From Streptomyces uncialis (GTDB lineage Bacteria; Actinomycetota; Actinomycetes; Streptomycetales; Streptomycetaceae): a DNA stretch of 64,000 bases. Below, piece by piece: positions 1-39,077 of this stretch (the first letter of the stretch is position 1; the number at the start of each line of letters is the position of its first letter). A program made the position numbers and the translations under genes. The notes under the pieces were generated by a model. That model was not told the DNA's origin. It saw nothing but the letters and a program-made list of their open reading frames with translations, and searched no databases. The stretch spans positions 496,001-560,000 of the forward strand of contig NZ_CP109583.1 in NCBI RefSeq assembly GCF_036250755.1. The letters run 5' to 3'.

Positions 1-3000
1 TCGGGTGCGCCCACGGTGAGCCGCAGTACGGTCCCGCCCCGCTCGGGCAGCACCAGGGGGGTTTCGAGGGTGAACTCCTCGACCCGGGGGCAGCCGACGC
101 GGGCTCCGGCCTGGAGCGCGAGTTCCAGGAAGGCGGTTCCCGGGAGCAGCATACTGCCCTGGACCGCGTGGTCGGCCAGCCACGGGTGGCTGCGGGTCGA
201 CAGTCGGCCGGTGAGCAGCAGGCCGTCGCTGTCGGCGAGGACCACGACCGCGCCCAGCAGGGGGTGGTCCGCGGGGGTCAGTCCGGCGGAGGTGACGTCG
301 GCGGCGGGCGCGGCGCCGTCCTCCAGCCAGTACGGATCCCGCTGGAACGCGTAGGTGGGCAGTTCCACCCGTCCGGGGCGGCGTCCGGCGAAGACGGTGT
401 CCCAGTCCAGGGGCACGCCGCGCAGATGGAGTTCGGCCAGGGACTCGGTGAATCTGCGTGGTCCGCCCTCGTCGCGGCGCAGCGTGCCGACGGCTGTGGC
501 GTCGGCGCCCGCGTCCTCGACGGTGTCCAGCATCGGGACGGTGAGGACGGGGTGGGGGCTGCTCTCCAGCAGTACCTGGTAGCCGTCCGCCAGCAGGGCG
601 CGGGTGGCCTGTTCGAAGCGGACGGTGCCGCGCAGGTTGCGGTACCAGTAGTCGGCGTCCAGGGCGGAGGTGTCCTCCAGCGGTCCGCCGCTGACGGTGG
701 AGTAGAACGGGATGCCGGACCGGCGCGGGGTCAGTCCGTCGAGCTGGGTGAGCAGTTCCGTCCGGATGTCCTCGACGTGGGCGCTGTGCGAGGCGTAGTC
801 GACGGGGACCCGTCGGCTGCGGATGTCCTGGGCCGCCGTTCGCGCGAGGAACTCGTCCAGGGCGTCGGTATCGCCCGAGACGACCGTGGACGCGGGTCCG
901 TTGACCGCGGCGACGGAGAGCCGGCCGTTCCAGGGGGCGATCCGTGCGGCGGCCTGTTCGGCGGGCAGTGCCACCGAGGCCATCCCACCGCGGCCGGACA
1001 GGGCGCGTATCGCCCGGCTGCGCAGTGCGACGACGCGGGCGGCGTCGTCCAGGGAGAGGGCGCCCGCGACGCACGCCGCCGCGATCTCCCCTTGTGAGTG
1101 GCCGATGACGGCGCCGGGGGTGACGCCGTGGGAGCGCCACAGCTCGGCCAGGGAGACCATGACGGCCCACAGGGCCGGCTGTACGACGTCCACCCGGTCC
1201 GCCGGGGGTGTGCCGGGGGCGCCGCGCAGGACGGCCTCCAGGGACCAGTCGACGAACGGCGCGAGGGCTCGTTCGCAGTCCGCCACGCGGGCGGCGAAGA
1301 CCGGCGCGCGGTCCAGCAGCCCGACCGCCATTCCGGCCCATTGCGATCCCTGTCCGGGGAAGACCAGGGCGACCGCGCCGCCCGTTCCGGCGATGCCGCG
1401 CACCAGGCCGGGGGCGGGGGTGTCGGCCGTCAGGGCGTCGAGGCCGGCGCGGAACTCGTCCGGGTCGGCGCCGATCAGGACCGCCCGGTGCTCATGGGCG
1501 GCGCGGGTCGTCGCGAGGGCGTGGCCCACCTCGGCCGGGCCCGGCCCGGGGTGGGCGTCCAGATGGGCCCGGAGCTGTCCGGCCTGGGCGCGCAGGGCCT
1601 CGGCGGTGCGTCCGGAGAGCACCCAGGGCACGACGGGCGGCGGGGTGCCGTCGGCGGTGTCCCGGGTCTCCCGCGTCTCGTCGTCGCCCGCGGGCTCGGC
1701 CGGGTCGTCCGCCTGTTCCAGGACGATGTGGCCGTTGGTGCCGCTGACGCCGAACGAGGACACCGCCGCCCGGCGCGGCCGTCCGGTGTCCGGCCATGGA
1801 GTGCTCGCGGTGACCAGCCGCACCGCGCCCGCCGTCCAGTCGATCCGCGGGGACGGGTCCTCGGCGTGCAGGGTCGGTGGGACCGTGCCGTGCCGCATGG
1901 CCAGTACGGTCTTGATGACGCCGCCGACCCCGGCCGCCGCCTGGGTGTGTCCGATGTTGGACTTCAGCGAACCGAGGAGCAGCGGCTGCCCGTCCGTGCG
2001 GTCCTGCCCGTAGGTGGCCAGCAGGGCCTGGGCCTCGATCGGGTCGCCGAGCGGGGTGCCGGTGCCGTGCGCCTCCACGACGTCCACGTCGGCGGGGGTG
2101 AGTCCGGCGTTCGTCAGTGCCTGGCGGATCACCCGTTGCTGGGCGGGGCCGTTGGGGGCGGTGAGTCTGCTGCTGGCGCCGTCCTGGTTGACGGCGGTGC
2201 CGCGGATCAGCGCGAGGACGGGGTGCCCGTTCCGGCGGGCGTCGGAGAGGCGCTCCAGCAGCAGCGTCCCCACGCCTTCGCCCCAGCCGGTGCCGTCGGC
2301 GGTGGCGGCGAAGGACTTGCAGCGGCCGTCCCTGGCCAGACCGCCCTGCCGGCTCATCTCCACGAAGGGGACGGGTGTCGACATCACCATCGCGCCCCCG
2401 GCGAGCGCCAGGGCGCAGTCGCCCGCGCGCAGTGCCTGGGCGGCGAGGTGGATCGCGACCAGGGAGGACGAGCAGGCGGTGTCGACGCTCACCGCCGGGC
2501 CCTCCAGGCCGAAGGTGTAGGCGACCCGGCCCGAGGCGACGCTGTCGGAGCTGCCGTTGCCGAGGTAGCCGGCCACGTCGTCGGGGACCTGGCGCAGCCG
2601 TACCGCGTAGTCCTGGTACATCATCCCCGTGAAGACCCCGGTGCTGCTGCCCCGCAGTGACACGGGGTCGATCCCGGCCCGCTCGAACGCCTCCCAGGTG
2701 GTTTCGAGGAGCAGCCGCTGCTGCGGGTCCATGGCAAGGGCCTCGCGGGGGGAGATCCCGAAGAATCCGGGGTCGAAGTCCCGTACGCCGTCGAGGAATC
2801 CGCCCCGTGCGGCGTAGCTGGTGCCGTTGCGCAGCTGGTCCGGGTCGTCCAGGTGGTCCAGGTCCCAGCCACGGTCGTCGGGGAAGCCGGTGATCGCGTC
2901 GGTGCCGTCCGTGACCAGGCGCCACAGGTCCTCCGGCGACCGGACCCCGCCGGGGTAGCGGCAGCTCATCGCGACGACGGCGATCGGTTCGCGGCCCGCC

Positions 3001-3086
3001 GCCTCGGCCTCGGTCAGGCGCAGGCGGGTGCGGTGCAGGTCCGCCGTCACTCGCTTGAGGTAGTCCCTCAGCCTGTCGTCGTTCAC
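1..3086 (-). CDS. Type I modular PKS, KS-AT-DH... (module 7), C-terminus beyond left edge
   Basis: About 1,028 residues are visible. A short N-terminal docking helix resembles the start of the upstream PKS. KS has TACSSS near residue 199, HGTGT and NIGHT. AT has GHSQGE near 664 and YASH near 765, predicting methylmalonyl-CoA. A dehydratase begins near residue 930 with a canonical HxxxGxxxxP motif ([10 protein letters not shown]). The rest of the module lies outside the window. The GTG start at 3086 was chosen because its product ([10 protein letters not shown]) aligns with the start of the upstream PKS (MSDDKKLLDYL) and a GGCGAGG-like ribosome site precedes it. An in-frame ATG at 3128, which overlaps the upstream stop as ATGA, is the alternative. 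The gene is the third PKS of the operon and receives the chain from the C-terminal docking helix of the gene at 3125-18199. Together with M6, DH7 would give a diene. Confidence 0.93.
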   Translation of the reverse strand, partial: MNDDRLRDYLKRVTADLHRTRLRLTEAEAAGREPIAVVAMSCRYPGGVRSPEDLWRLVTDGTDAITGFPDDRGWDLDHLDDPDQLRNGTSYAARGGFLDGVRDFDPGFFGISPREALAMDPQQRLLLETTWEAFERAGIDPVSLRGSSTGVFTGMMYQDYAVRLRQVPDDVAGYLGNGSSDSVASGRVAYTFGLEGPAVSVDTACSSSLVAIHLAAQALRAGDCALALAGGAMVMSTPVPFVEMSRQGGLARDGRCKSFAATADGTGWGEGVGTLLLERLSDARRNGHPVLALIRGTAVNQDGASSRLTAPNGPAQQRVIRQALTNAGLTPADVDVVEAHGTGTPLGDPIEAQALLATYGQDRTDGQPLLLGSLKSNIGHTQAAAGVGGVIKTVLAMRHGTVPPTLHAEDPSPRIDWTAGAVRLVTASTPWPDTGRPRRAAVSSFGVSGTNGHIVLEQADDPAEPAGDDETRETRDTADGTPPPVVPWVLSGRTAEALRAQAGQLRAHLDAHPGPGPAEVGHALATTRAAHEHRAVLIGADPDEFRAGLDALTADTPAPGLVRGIAGTGGAVALVFPGQGSQWAGMAVGLLDRAPVFAARVADCERALAPFVDWSLEAVLRGAPGTPPADRVDVVQPALWAVMVSLAELWRSHGVTPGAVIGHSQGEIAAACVAGALSLDDAARVVALRSRAIRALSGRGGMASVALPAEQAAARIAPWNGRLSVAAVNGPASTVVSGDTDALDEFLARTAAQDIRSRRVPVDYASHSAHVEDIRTELLTQLDGLTPRRSGIPFYSTVSGGPLEDTSALDADYWYRNLRGTVRFEQATRALLADGYQVLLESSPHPVLTVPMLDTVEDAGADATAVGTLRRDEGGPRRFTESLAELHLRGVPLDWDTVFAGRRPGRVELPTYAFQRDPYWLEDGAAPAADVTSAGLTPADHPLLGAVVVLADSDGLLLTGRLSTRSHPWLADHAVQGSMLLPGTAFLELALQAGARVGCPRVEEFTLETPLVLPERGGTVLRLTVGAP

Positions 3087-3124
3087 CCTTGCCTCGCCGC
3101 CTTGGTCCGTGTGCCTGGTCGGTG

Positions 3125-18199
<15,075 letters not shown>

Positions 18200-18215
18200 C
18201 GGTGCCAGCTCTCTC

Positions 18216-32525
<14,310 letters not shown>

Positions 32526-32905
32526 CGTGTCTCCGGACTCCTTCACGCCGAGCAGGACCATCAGTCACCGGACCCTCGCGGACGCCCGCTTCCGCGGGCC
32601 GCGCACCGGCTGGGGCGCTTCTCGTCATGCCCGGCGCGTGCCGTCACCGGACCTGCGACGCTGATCTTGCCGAAGCCGCATAGCGGCCTGATAGCGCAGG
32701 CCGCGACACGGAAGCGAGCGGGGCACCCGACGGGTCGCGGAGAAGCGGAGGAGCCGCGTTCATCTCACGGACAGGGGTTGTTCGCGGGGTCGTTGCCATC
32801 ACCCCGTCACACGAGCGCGGCCGTGCGGACGCCGCCGTTGGCGGGTGCCCGTACCGACCGGGCCCGACGGCGCGTTGCGCGTGCCCCGGTATCGGGAGGT
32901 GCGGG
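32526..32905. other. Intergenic region between ALA synthase and first PKS gene
   Basis: This 380-bp non-coding stretch separates two genes transcribed leftwards. It holds the PKS ribosome site, a short palindrome GCCGC-ATA-GCGGC and a pair of 11-bp-spaced heptamers (separate entry). I see no convincing terminator, so the PKS genes may have their own promoter here, be read through from the ALA synthase, or both. Confidence 0.5.
32680..32697 (-). promoter_or_regulatory. Possible SARP-type direct repeat upstream of the PKS genes
   Basis: On the minus strand the heptamers GCGCTAT and CCGCTAT lie 11 bp apart start to start, about 155 bp before the first PKS start codon. SARP activators bind heptamer direct repeats with this 11-bp period next to a -10 box. 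Only two copies are seen, no SARP gene is in the window and no clear -10 box was identified, so this is tentative. Confidence 0.25.
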
Positions 32906-34150
32906 TCAGCCGTCCGTCGTGGCGGGACGTCGCGGGTCCGGGGCGCGTGTCAGCCCCAGTTCCTGCCAGATCTCGTCCAGTGCCGCGACGAACTTCCTTA
33001 TCTCGGACGGCTCGTGCACGGCGCCGGGAGCGCTCCTGAGGATCTCCTGGCCGGGGCGTACGCTCGGCGCGTTGATCGCCTGCACATAGACGCCGTGGCG
33101 TTCCAGGAGCAGGCCGGAGATCCGTTTGGCGAGTTCGTCGTCCCCGACGAAGACCGAGACGATATGGGATTCGTCGGAGACGAAGGGAATCCCGTGTTCC
33201 CTGAGCAGTCGGTGTGTCAGTCGCGCGTTCTCCCGGAGCCGGTGACGTTCCGCGTCCGAGGCGCGCAGGTGCCGGACGGCGGCGAGCGCGCCCGCGACGA
33301 CCGCCGGGGGCAGGGCCGTGGTGAAGATGAAGGAGCGGGAGAAGCCGCGTACGGCGTCGATCAGTTCGGCGGGACCCGCTATGTAGCCGCCGGTGGTGCC
33401 GAATCCCTTGGCCAGGGTTCCCATGATCACGGTGAACTCGTCCGCAATTCCCAGGCCCGCGGCGATACCGGCTCCCTCGGGTCCGTACATTCCGACAGCG
33501 TGCACCTCGTCGAGGAAGGTCATCGCGCCGTGCTTCCGGGCGATCCTGGAGATCTCGGCGAGCGGGGCGACATCACCGGCCATCGAGTAGACCGACTCCG
33601 TGACGATCATCTTCGGACGGTCGGGATCGGTGGCCGATATCAACTCCTCCAGATGCGCCGTGTCATTGTGGCGGAAGATACGCTTCTCCGCGCCGCTGTG
33701 CCGGAGTCCGTCGATGATCGAGGCGTGGTTCATCTCGTCGGAGAAGACGACGCAGTTCCCCAGCCGGCCGGCGAGCACCGAGAGGGATCCGTCATTGGCG
33801 GTGTACCCGGAGGTGAAGAGGAGTGCGTCCGCCTTGCCGTGCAGATCCGCCAGTTCCTTCTCCAGCAGCACATGGTAGTGGTTGGTCCCCCCGATGTTCC
33901 GGGAGCCGCCCGCGCCCGCGCCGTACTCGTCGAGGGCTTCCCGGGTAGCCGCCAGGACGAGCGGGTGCTGGCCCATTCCCAGGTAGTCGTTGCTGCACCA
34001 CACACTGATCTCGGCGTCGATCCCGTCGCGCCGGCTCCGCGCCGCCGGGAACTGTCCGGCGAGCCGTCCGATCTCAAGGAACTCCCGTTTCCCCTCCGCG
34101 GACCCACCTTCCTGCATATGCCGCGAGAAGAGCTCCAGGTAATGGTCCAT
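32906..34150 (-). CDS. 5-Aminolevulinate synthase for C5N unit formation
   Basis: 414 residues, a full-length PLP enzyme of the alpha-oxoamine synthase family. Visible motifs are WCSNDYLGMGQHP near the N-terminus, SGYTAND, DEVHAVGMYG and the PLP lysine in TLAKGFGTTGG (about residue 245). It condenses glycine with succinyl-CoA to 5-aminolevulinate. Most actinomycetes make heme ALA by the C5 glutamyl-tRNA route, so an ALA synthase next to PKS genes and two adenylating enzymes is the hallmark of the cassette that makes 2-amino-3-hydroxycyclopent-2-enone (C5N), known from asukamycin, moenomycin and bafilomycin B1. Start ATG at 34150; the ribosome site is weak (GAG 15 nt upstream). It is divergent from the ligase gene at 34363 and first in the leftward PKS operon. 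Confidence 0.93.
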   Translation of the reverse strand: MDHYLELFSRHMQEGGSAEGKREFLEIGRLAGQFPAARSRRDGIDAEISVWCSNDYLGMGQHPLVLAATREALDEYGAGAGGSRNIGGTNHYHVLLEKELADLHGKADALLFTSGYTANDGSLSVLAGRLGNCVVFSDEMNHASIIDGLRHSGAEKRIFRHNDTAHLEELISATDPDRPKMIVTESVYSMAGDVAPLAEISRIARKHGAMTFLDEVHAVGMYGPEGAGIAAGLGIADEFTVIMGTLAKGFGTTGGYIAGPAELIDAVRGFSRSFIFTTALPPAVVAGALAAVRHLRASDAERHRLRENARLTHRLLREHGIPFVSDESHIVSVFVGDDELAKRISGLLLERHGVYVQAINAPSVRPGQEILRSAPGAVHEPSEIRKFVAALDEIWQELGLTRAPDPRRPATTDG

Positions 34151-34362
34151 GACGTCAACTCATTTCTCTGTGAACTGCGTCGATGCGGGCTCGGACTGGT
34201 AGGTGGGATTGTCCCAGAGCGGCATATCACTTCGATGGCGCGGCCTGCGACAATTCCGAACTCCTCACGCAACCGTTTCTGCAATTCACACTCCTGGCAC
34301 ATCCGCCTTTCGTGTTGTAGGCTCCCCGGAAATTCCTCGACACGGCACCACTGGAGTTCCGT
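34151..34362. promoter_or_regulatory. Divergent promoter region for PKS/ALA synthase and ligase operons
   Basis: The 212-bp gap lies between the start codons of the leftward ALA synthase and the rightward ligase gene. It is noticeably AT-richer than its surroundings and must hold promoters for both directions. I could not place -35/-10 boxes with confidence. A GGAG ribosome site precedes the rightward ATG by about 9 nt. Confidence 0.5.
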
Positions 34363-35913
34363 ATGCCGTCGAACGAAACGTATGTCAGCCAGATCCTTGA
34401 GGTAATCTCCGCGGAGCCGGAAAAGGTGGTCCTGTCATGGCAGGACCGGACCCTGACCGCGGCGGAGCTGACCGCCCTGGTCCGGTCCGCCGCGCAGGCC
34501 CTGCACCGGCACACCGGCGGGGACGGGAAGGCCACCGACGCCGTGGTAGCGGTCCTCACCGTCACGAACACCGCCCCGACCCTGGTGCTGCGGTACGCGG
34601 CCAATCTGATCGGGGCCACGGTCGTCCATCTGCACACCACCAACGCGGTCGATCCGGCGGACCACTTGGCCGCCGACGCCAAGCTCAAGATCCTCCAGGA
34701 GACCGGTGCGACGCACCTGGCAGTCGACGCGGAGAACGTCACGGCCGCTCGTGAGCTGAGCGAGCGGTCGCGAACTCCCCTCGTCCTCGTCGGTCTCGGC
34801 GCTCTCGGCCCCGATGTCCTGGACCTGACGGCCGGGAACCCGGACGCGTTCGATCCGGCCGCCATCGAGATCGGGCTCGACCGGACCGCGGTGGTGACCT
34901 ACACCAGCGGGACGACCGGTGAGCCGAAGGGCATCGCCGTCGACTTCCGGACCCGCAACGGCTTCATCTCCGCCGGACTCCAGATGGGCTGGCGCTCGGT
35001 CTATCTGGCCACCCTCCCGCTGAGCCACTCCAGCGGCGCCACGACCGACGACTCGCTCGCGTCCGGTGGCTCGGTGGTCCTGCGGGACGGGTTCGAGCCG
35101 GGTGACGTACTGCGCTCCGTGGAGCGGCACGGCATCACCCGGATGCTGCTCTCACCGCCCCAGTTGTACATGCTCATGGACCACTCGGAGGCGGGCTCGG
35201 CCGACCTGTCCAGCCTCCAGATGGTCACCTATGTGGGTTCCCCCGCGTCCCCGGAGCGGCTGGCCGAGGCGGTCAAGCTCTTCGGTGACGTGCTCATCCA
35301 GGTGTACGCCACCAGCGAGGCCGGTTTCGTCAGCATGCTGTCACCGGCCGAGCATCTCGATGCCCGGCTGCGGACCACGGTCGGCCGGCCGATGCCCGGC
35401 TGGGTCCGGATACGCGACCGGGACGACTCCCGCGATCTGCCGACCGGTGAGACCGGTGAGGTCTGCGTGCGGTCAGCGTTCACGATGAGCGAGTACGTGG
35501 GGGAGCCCGAACTCACCGCCCGGACCGTACGGGACGGCTGGGTGCACACCGGTGACCTCGGCTTCGTCGACGGTGACGGTTATCTGCACCTCCGCGGACG
35601 GATCGGTGAGGTGATCAAGACCAATGGCATCAAGATCCATCCGGTGACGGTCGAGAACGCCTTCCTGGCCCATCCCGATGTCGTGCAGGCCGGCGTCTTC
35701 TGCGTGCGGGACAAGGACCGGATCGAGCACATGCACGCCGCCGTGGTGCTGCGCGAGCCAGGAACGGTCACCGCCGCCGAGTTGGCGGACCATGTCGGGG
35801 CGGTCATCTCACCGAAGCACGTCCCGGCGAAGATCGGCATCCGTACCGCCCTGCCCCTCACCGGTGCCGGGAAACCGGACAAGGCACGGCTGGCCGCGGA
35901 AGCGAGCGTGTGA
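34363..35913 (+). CDS. Adenylate-forming ligase, likely C5N amide synthetase
   Basis: 516 residues of the AMP-binding (ANL) superfamily. The P-loop YTSGTTGEPKG is near residue 185, the acyl-binding motif YATSEAGF near 310, the hinge GDLGFVDGDGYLHLRGR near 390, and the C-terminal lysine in GAGKPDKARL near 507. It has the Asn-Gly-Ile-Lys (TNGIK) hinge region of acyl-CoA synthetase-like enzymes. In C5N pathways one ANL enzyme activates and cyclises ALA and a second, more divergent one joins the C5N amine to the polyketide carboxylate. This protein is the more divergent of the two here, so I infer it is the amide-forming enzyme; the roles could be reversed. ATG preceded by GGAG; 7 bp before the next gene, so one transcript is likely. 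Confidence 0.75.
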   Translation: MPSNETYVSQILEVISAEPEKVVLSWQDRTLTAAELTALVRSAAQALHRHTGGDGKATDAVVAVLTVTNTAPTLVLRYAANLIGATVVHLHTTNAVDPADHLAADAKLKILQETGATHLAVDAENVTAARELSERSRTPLVLVGLGALGPDVLDLTAGNPDAFDPAAIEIGLDRTAVVTYTSGTTGEPKGIAVDFRTRNGFISAGLQMGWRSVYLATLPLSHSSGATTDDSLASGGSVVLRDGFEPGDVLRSVERHGITRMLLSPPQLYMLMDHSEAGSADLSSLQMVTYVGSPASPERLAEAVKLFGDVLIQVYATSEAGFVSMLSPAEHLDARLRTTVGRPMPGWVRIRDRDDSRDLPTGETGEVCVRSAFTMSEYVGEPELTARTVRDGWVHTGDLGFVDGDGYLHLRGRIGEVIKTNGIKIHPVTVENAFLAHPDVVQAGVFCVRDKDRIEHMHAAVVLREPGTVTAAELADHVGAVISPKHVPAKIGIRTALPLTGAGKPDKARLAAEASV

Positions 35914-35920
35914 GACCCGT

Positions 35921-37477
35921 ATGACCCTCTCCGTGGCGGCCATACTCGCCGAGTCCGCGCTGCGGCGACCGGAGCACCCGGCGGTCGTGTTCGACTCCCG
36001 GAAGGTCACCTACCGTGAACTGTGGGACGGGGCACGCAGATACGCGGCGGCGCTGCGCGAGCGGGGCATCGGCCCCGGCGACAAGGTGGCGCTGCTGCTG
36101 CCCAGTACACCGCACTTCCCACTGGCCTACTTCGGTGTGCTCGCGCTCGGTGCGGTCGCGGTCCCCGTCCACGCCCTGCTCCGGGCGGACGAGATCGCGT
36201 ACGTCCTCAAGGACTCGGGGGCCGCGGCGCTGATCTGCGCCGCCCCGCTGCTGGCCGAGGGCGGCAAGGCCGCGGACGCCGTCGGCACACCCGTGCTCAC
36301 CGTCATGGAGGAGAGGGACACCCGTGCGCCGCGGCTGGACGCGCTCGCGGCGCGGAGCACACCGATCGAGCGTCAAGTGCCACGTGATCCCGGTGATATC
36401 GCGGTGATCCTCTACACCTCCGGCACCACCGGCCGGCCCAAGGGCGCGTTGCTCACCCATCTCAATGTGGTGATGAACGTCGACACCACCATGCTGTCGC
36501 CATTCGACTTCACGGCGGACGACATACTGCTCGGCTGTCTGCCGCTGTTCCACACCTTCGGCCAGATCTGCGGAATGAACACCTGCTTCCGGGCGGGCGC
36601 GACCCTGGTACTCATGCCCAGGTTCGACGGACCGCGGGCGCTGGATCTCATGGTCCGGGAGAACTGCACCCTGTTCATGGGGGTCCCGACGATGTACGTG
36701 GCACTCCTCGACGCGGCCCGGGCCGATCCACGACGGCCCGCGCTCGACCGGGCGTTCTCCGGGGGCTCCGCGCTGCCGGTGGCACTCCTGGACGCCTTCC
36801 GGGAGACCTTCGGCTGCCCGGTCCTCGAAGGGTACGGGCTGACAGAGACATCCCCGGTGGTGGCGTACAACCAGAAGGCGTGGCCGCTGAAGCCGGGCAC
36901 GGTGGGCCGGCCGATCTGGGGCGTCGAGGTCGAGATCGCCCGGGCGGACGTGGAGGACCGGGTGGAGCTGCTGTCCACCGGTGAGCTGGGCGAGATCGTC
37001 GTCCGGGGACACAATGTGATGGCCGGGTACCTGAACCGGCCGGAGGCCACCGCCGAAGCGATCGTGGACGGCTGGTTCCGCTCGGGCGATCTCGGCGTCA
37101 AGGACGACGAGGGCTATCTGTCCGTCGTCGACCGCAAGAAGGACATGGTGCTGCGCGCCGGGTACAACGTCTACCCCCGCGAGGTGGAGGACGTCCTGGC
37201 CCGCCATCCGGCGATCGCCCAGGTGGCCGTCATCGGACTGCCGCACGCCGTCCACGGCGAGGAGGTGTGCGCGGTGGTGATGACACATCCCGGCGCGACG
37301 CCGTGCCCGGCACTCGGCGCCAGGATCGTGGCCTGGAGCAGGGAGCGGATGGCCCCCTACAAGTATCCGCGGCTGGTGGAGTTCGTGGACGCCTTCCCGC
37401 TCGGCCCCAGCGGCAAGGTGCTCAAACGGGAGCTGGTGTCCCGGCTGAGCGGTGCGGAGCGCGTGGCCGGCGGATAG
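35921..37477 (+). CDS. Acyl-CoA ligase, likely 5-aminolevulinate-CoA ligase of C5N cassette
   Basis: 518 residues, a canonical long-chain acyl-CoA ligase-like ANL enzyme. Visible motifs are ILYTSGTTGRPKGALLTH near residue 158, GYGLTETSPV near 305, WFRSGDLGVKDDEGYLSVVDR near 385 and the catalytic lysine in GPSGKVLKREL near the C-terminus. By analogy with the asukamycin and moenomycin C5N enzymes it would activate ALA as the CoA thioester, which cyclises to the aminocyclopentenone. An alternative is activation of a dicarboxylic linker acid such as fumarate. The ATG at 35921 is chosen because the preceding gene stops at 35913; the same frame is open further upstream inside that gene. It ends just before a bidirectional-looking hairpin. 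Confidence 0.8.
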   Translation: MTLSVAAILAESALRRPEHPAVVFDSRKVTYRELWDGARRYAAALRERGIGPGDKVALLLPSTPHFPLAYFGVLALGAVAVPVHALLRADEIAYVLKDSGAAALICAAPLLAEGGKAADAVGTPVLTVMEERDTRAPRLDALAARSTPIERQVPRDPGDIAVILYTSGTTGRPKGALLTHLNVVMNVDTTMLSPFDFTADDILLGCLPLFHTFGQICGMNTCFRAGATLVLMPRFDGPRALDLMVRENCTLFMGVPTMYVALLDAARADPRRPALDRAFSGGSALPVALLDAFRETFGCPVLEGYGLTETSPVVAYNQKAWPLKPGTVGRPIWGVEVEIARADVEDRVELLSTGELGEIVVRGHNVMAGYLNRPEATAEAIVDGWFRSGDLGVKDDEGYLSVVDRKKDMVLRAGYNVYPREVEDVLARHPAIAQVAVIGLPHAVHGEEVCAVVMTHPGATPCPALGARIVAWSRERMAPYKYPRLVEFVDAFPLGPSGKVLKRELVSRLSGAERVAGG

Positions 37478-37507
37478 CCCGGACCGCCTCACATTCTTAG
37501 GGACACG

Positions 37508-37566
37508 GTCATACCGGGCCCGGAGGCCGGCGGCCCCATTGCAGGACCGCGAAAAGGACAACGGGG
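37508..37566 (-). repeat. 59-bp sequence shared with IS110 upstream region, left copy
   Basis: Read on the minus strand, these 59 bp align without gaps to 52819-52877 on the plus strand with 48 identical positions by hand count; the core GCAATG...GGTATGAC is best conserved. The two copies are inverted and bracket the 15-kb regulator-plus-operon block. The right copy sits just upstream of the IS110 transposase remnant, so the sequence may be an IS110 end or a target-site repeat. Confidence 0.7.
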
Positions 37567-37658
37567 GGCTGCCGGAGCAGGACAGCGGGAACATCCAGGG
37601 CGGGAGAGCAAGGACGCGGTGCTCGGACCCGGCTTGCGAGGTCCGTTCAGGGAGTGGT

Positions 37659-37700
37659 TCTGCCAGGAGCGGCGGAGAGGTCGCCGCCGCTCCTGGCAGA
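37659..37700. terminator. Perfect 17-bp inverted repeat between convergent genes
   Basis: Arms at 37659-37675 and 37684-37700 are perfect reverse complements (17 bp) around an 8-nt loop, between the 3' ends of the ligase (plus) and the HTH-TPR regulator (minus). A second, smaller hairpin (8-bp stem with one bulge, TTTC loop) follows at 37708-37728. There is no U tract, as is usual for Streptomyces terminators. It probably ends both transcripts. Confidence 0.75.
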
Positions 37701-37730
37701 TGAAGCTCAGGCCTCCTTTCGGAGCCTGGC

Positions 37731-39077
37731 TCAGCTCGCACAGCCCGGCGGCTGTCCTGTTGTGCGCAGGGTGGCCTGCCGCAGGAGCGACTGGACGGAG
37801 GTCCTGTCGCGGTGGGGGGCCAGTGTGGTGCGCATGGTGGTGACGGCTCTGTCGATGCTCCGTGACCGGGTGAGGGTGCTCTGTTTGAGGAAGCGCGACC
37901 AGGTGTCGCACGCACGGTCCAGGTGGCCTTCCTGGGCCTGTAGTTCGGCTGCCCGGGCGAGGGCGTTGGCGCGCGGTGCGGTCATCTCGGGCGGGCAGAG
38001 CCGGGCGCATTCGCCCAGGGCTGCGATCGCACGTGTCCGGTCGTCCAGGTGCCAGGCGACGGTGGCGCGGTGGAAGGCGAGCTGGGCGAGGAGAACGCGG
38101 GTATGTGCGTGGGGTGCGGTGGTCCCGGCTGCCGCTGAGGCAAGTTCCTGGGCTGTCCGCAGGCTTGTGCGGGCCGCGGCGCTGTCGTGGAGGGCGGCGA
38201 ACGCGGCCGCGAGCTGTCCGTGGAGAAGGGGGGTGTCGGCTGTGGTGCCGTGGCCCTGTTCCACCGCGGCGAGGGCCAGGTCCAGGGCGGCGGTGTGGTG
38301 GCCGAGACGGCCCGCCTGCATGCTCAGGGTGCGCAGCACGGAGGCGAGGCTGTGCCGGTCGCCGGCCTCGTCCGCGAAGGCCGCACTCAGACGGTAGAAC
38401 TCCATGGCTGTTCCGTGGAGTTCGTCGTCGACGTGGACCGTGCCGCACAGGCTGGTGAGTGACGCCGCGGATGCGAGGAGCTCCTGGTAGAGGGCGGGCC
38501 GGGTCCGCATGCGGAAGGAGGGGCAGAGCGTCGTGGCGAGGAATGCGGTCAGTGGCGCGCGGACCGTCTGTGCTCCCAGGACGTGGCTGGTGCGGGTGAA
38601 CAGGACTGTCAGGTCCCGGAGTCCCCGCAGGTGCGCGGAGGGCATGGGGAGGCTGCCCCGGGGCGGAGCCTTCGGGCCCTGGTACCTGCCCGATCCTGCC
38701 GCTCGGGGGATGCCCGTCAGGCTGCTGACGGAGTAGACGAGTGTCCGGCGGTCGCCCTGGCCTGCCAGTGTCCGCAGCGTGTCCGCGGTGCGGGGTCGTT
38801 CCTCGGGGTCGGGGGTGCCGGCTCCCGTGAAGCCGGCTTGGGCCGCGGTCAGGGGCCGGCCCAGTCTCCGGCTCAGTGCCTCTGCCACCAGTTGCGGTCC
38901 GGTACCACGCGGCACGCCTCCGGCGAGCCACTGCGCGACCGAGGGCCTGTCGTAGCGCAGATCCAGCCCTGTCTCCCGGCCCACCGTGTTCACCGCGCGT
39001 GCGAGGTCGGCGCCGCTCCAGCCGCTTTCGGTGAGAAGCGACCGCAGTGCCGCGTTGGGAGAACGCCCTGTGGCCAT
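37731..39077 (-). CDS. HTH/TPR-type regulator, NsdA-like
   Basis: 448 residues. The N-terminal 80 residues look like a helix-turn-helix domain (LRSLLTESGWSGADLARAVN ... RPSVAQWLAGG), followed by an Ala/Leu-rich helical region of TPR character (FYRLSAAFADEAG, ALDLALAAVEQG, RAIAALGECARLC). This layout is common among Streptomyces regulators of the NsdA kind, several of which control antibiotic production or development. The ATG at 39077 was chosen for the GGGAGAC ribosome site and because the HTH begins directly after it; the frame is open upstream but reads as low-complexity Arg/Ala sequence. It diverges from the operon starting at 39550, which it may control; that is inference from position. 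Confidence 0.7.
   Translation of the reverse strand: MATGRSPNAALRSLLTESGWSGADLARAVNTVGRETGLDLRYDRPSVAQWLAGGVPRGTGPQLVAEALSRRLGRPLTAAQAGFTGAGTPDPEERPRTADTLRTLAGQGDRRTLVYSVSSLTGIPRAAGSGRYQGPKAPPRGSLPMPSAHLRGLRDLTVLFTRTSHVLGAQTVRAPLTAFLATTLCPSFRMRTRPALYQELLASAASLTSLCGTVHVDDELHGTAMEFYRLSAAFADEAGDRHSLASVLRTLSMQAGRLGHHTAALDLALAAVEQGHGTTADTPLLHGQLAAAFAALHDSAAARTSLRTAQELASAAAGTTAPHAHTRVLLAQLAFHRATVAWHLDDRTRAIAALGECARLCPPEMTAPRANALARAAELQAQEGHLDRACDTWSRFLKQSTLTRSRSIDRAVTTMRTTLAPHRDRTSVQSLLRQATLRTTGQPPGCAS

Noticed and set aside
32906..34150. Housekeeping heme ALA synthase or 2-amino-3-ketobutyrate CoA ligase.
   Set aside because: Its place beside two adenylating enzymes and PKS genes fits the C5N cassette better; actinomycete heme uses the glutamyl-tRNA route.
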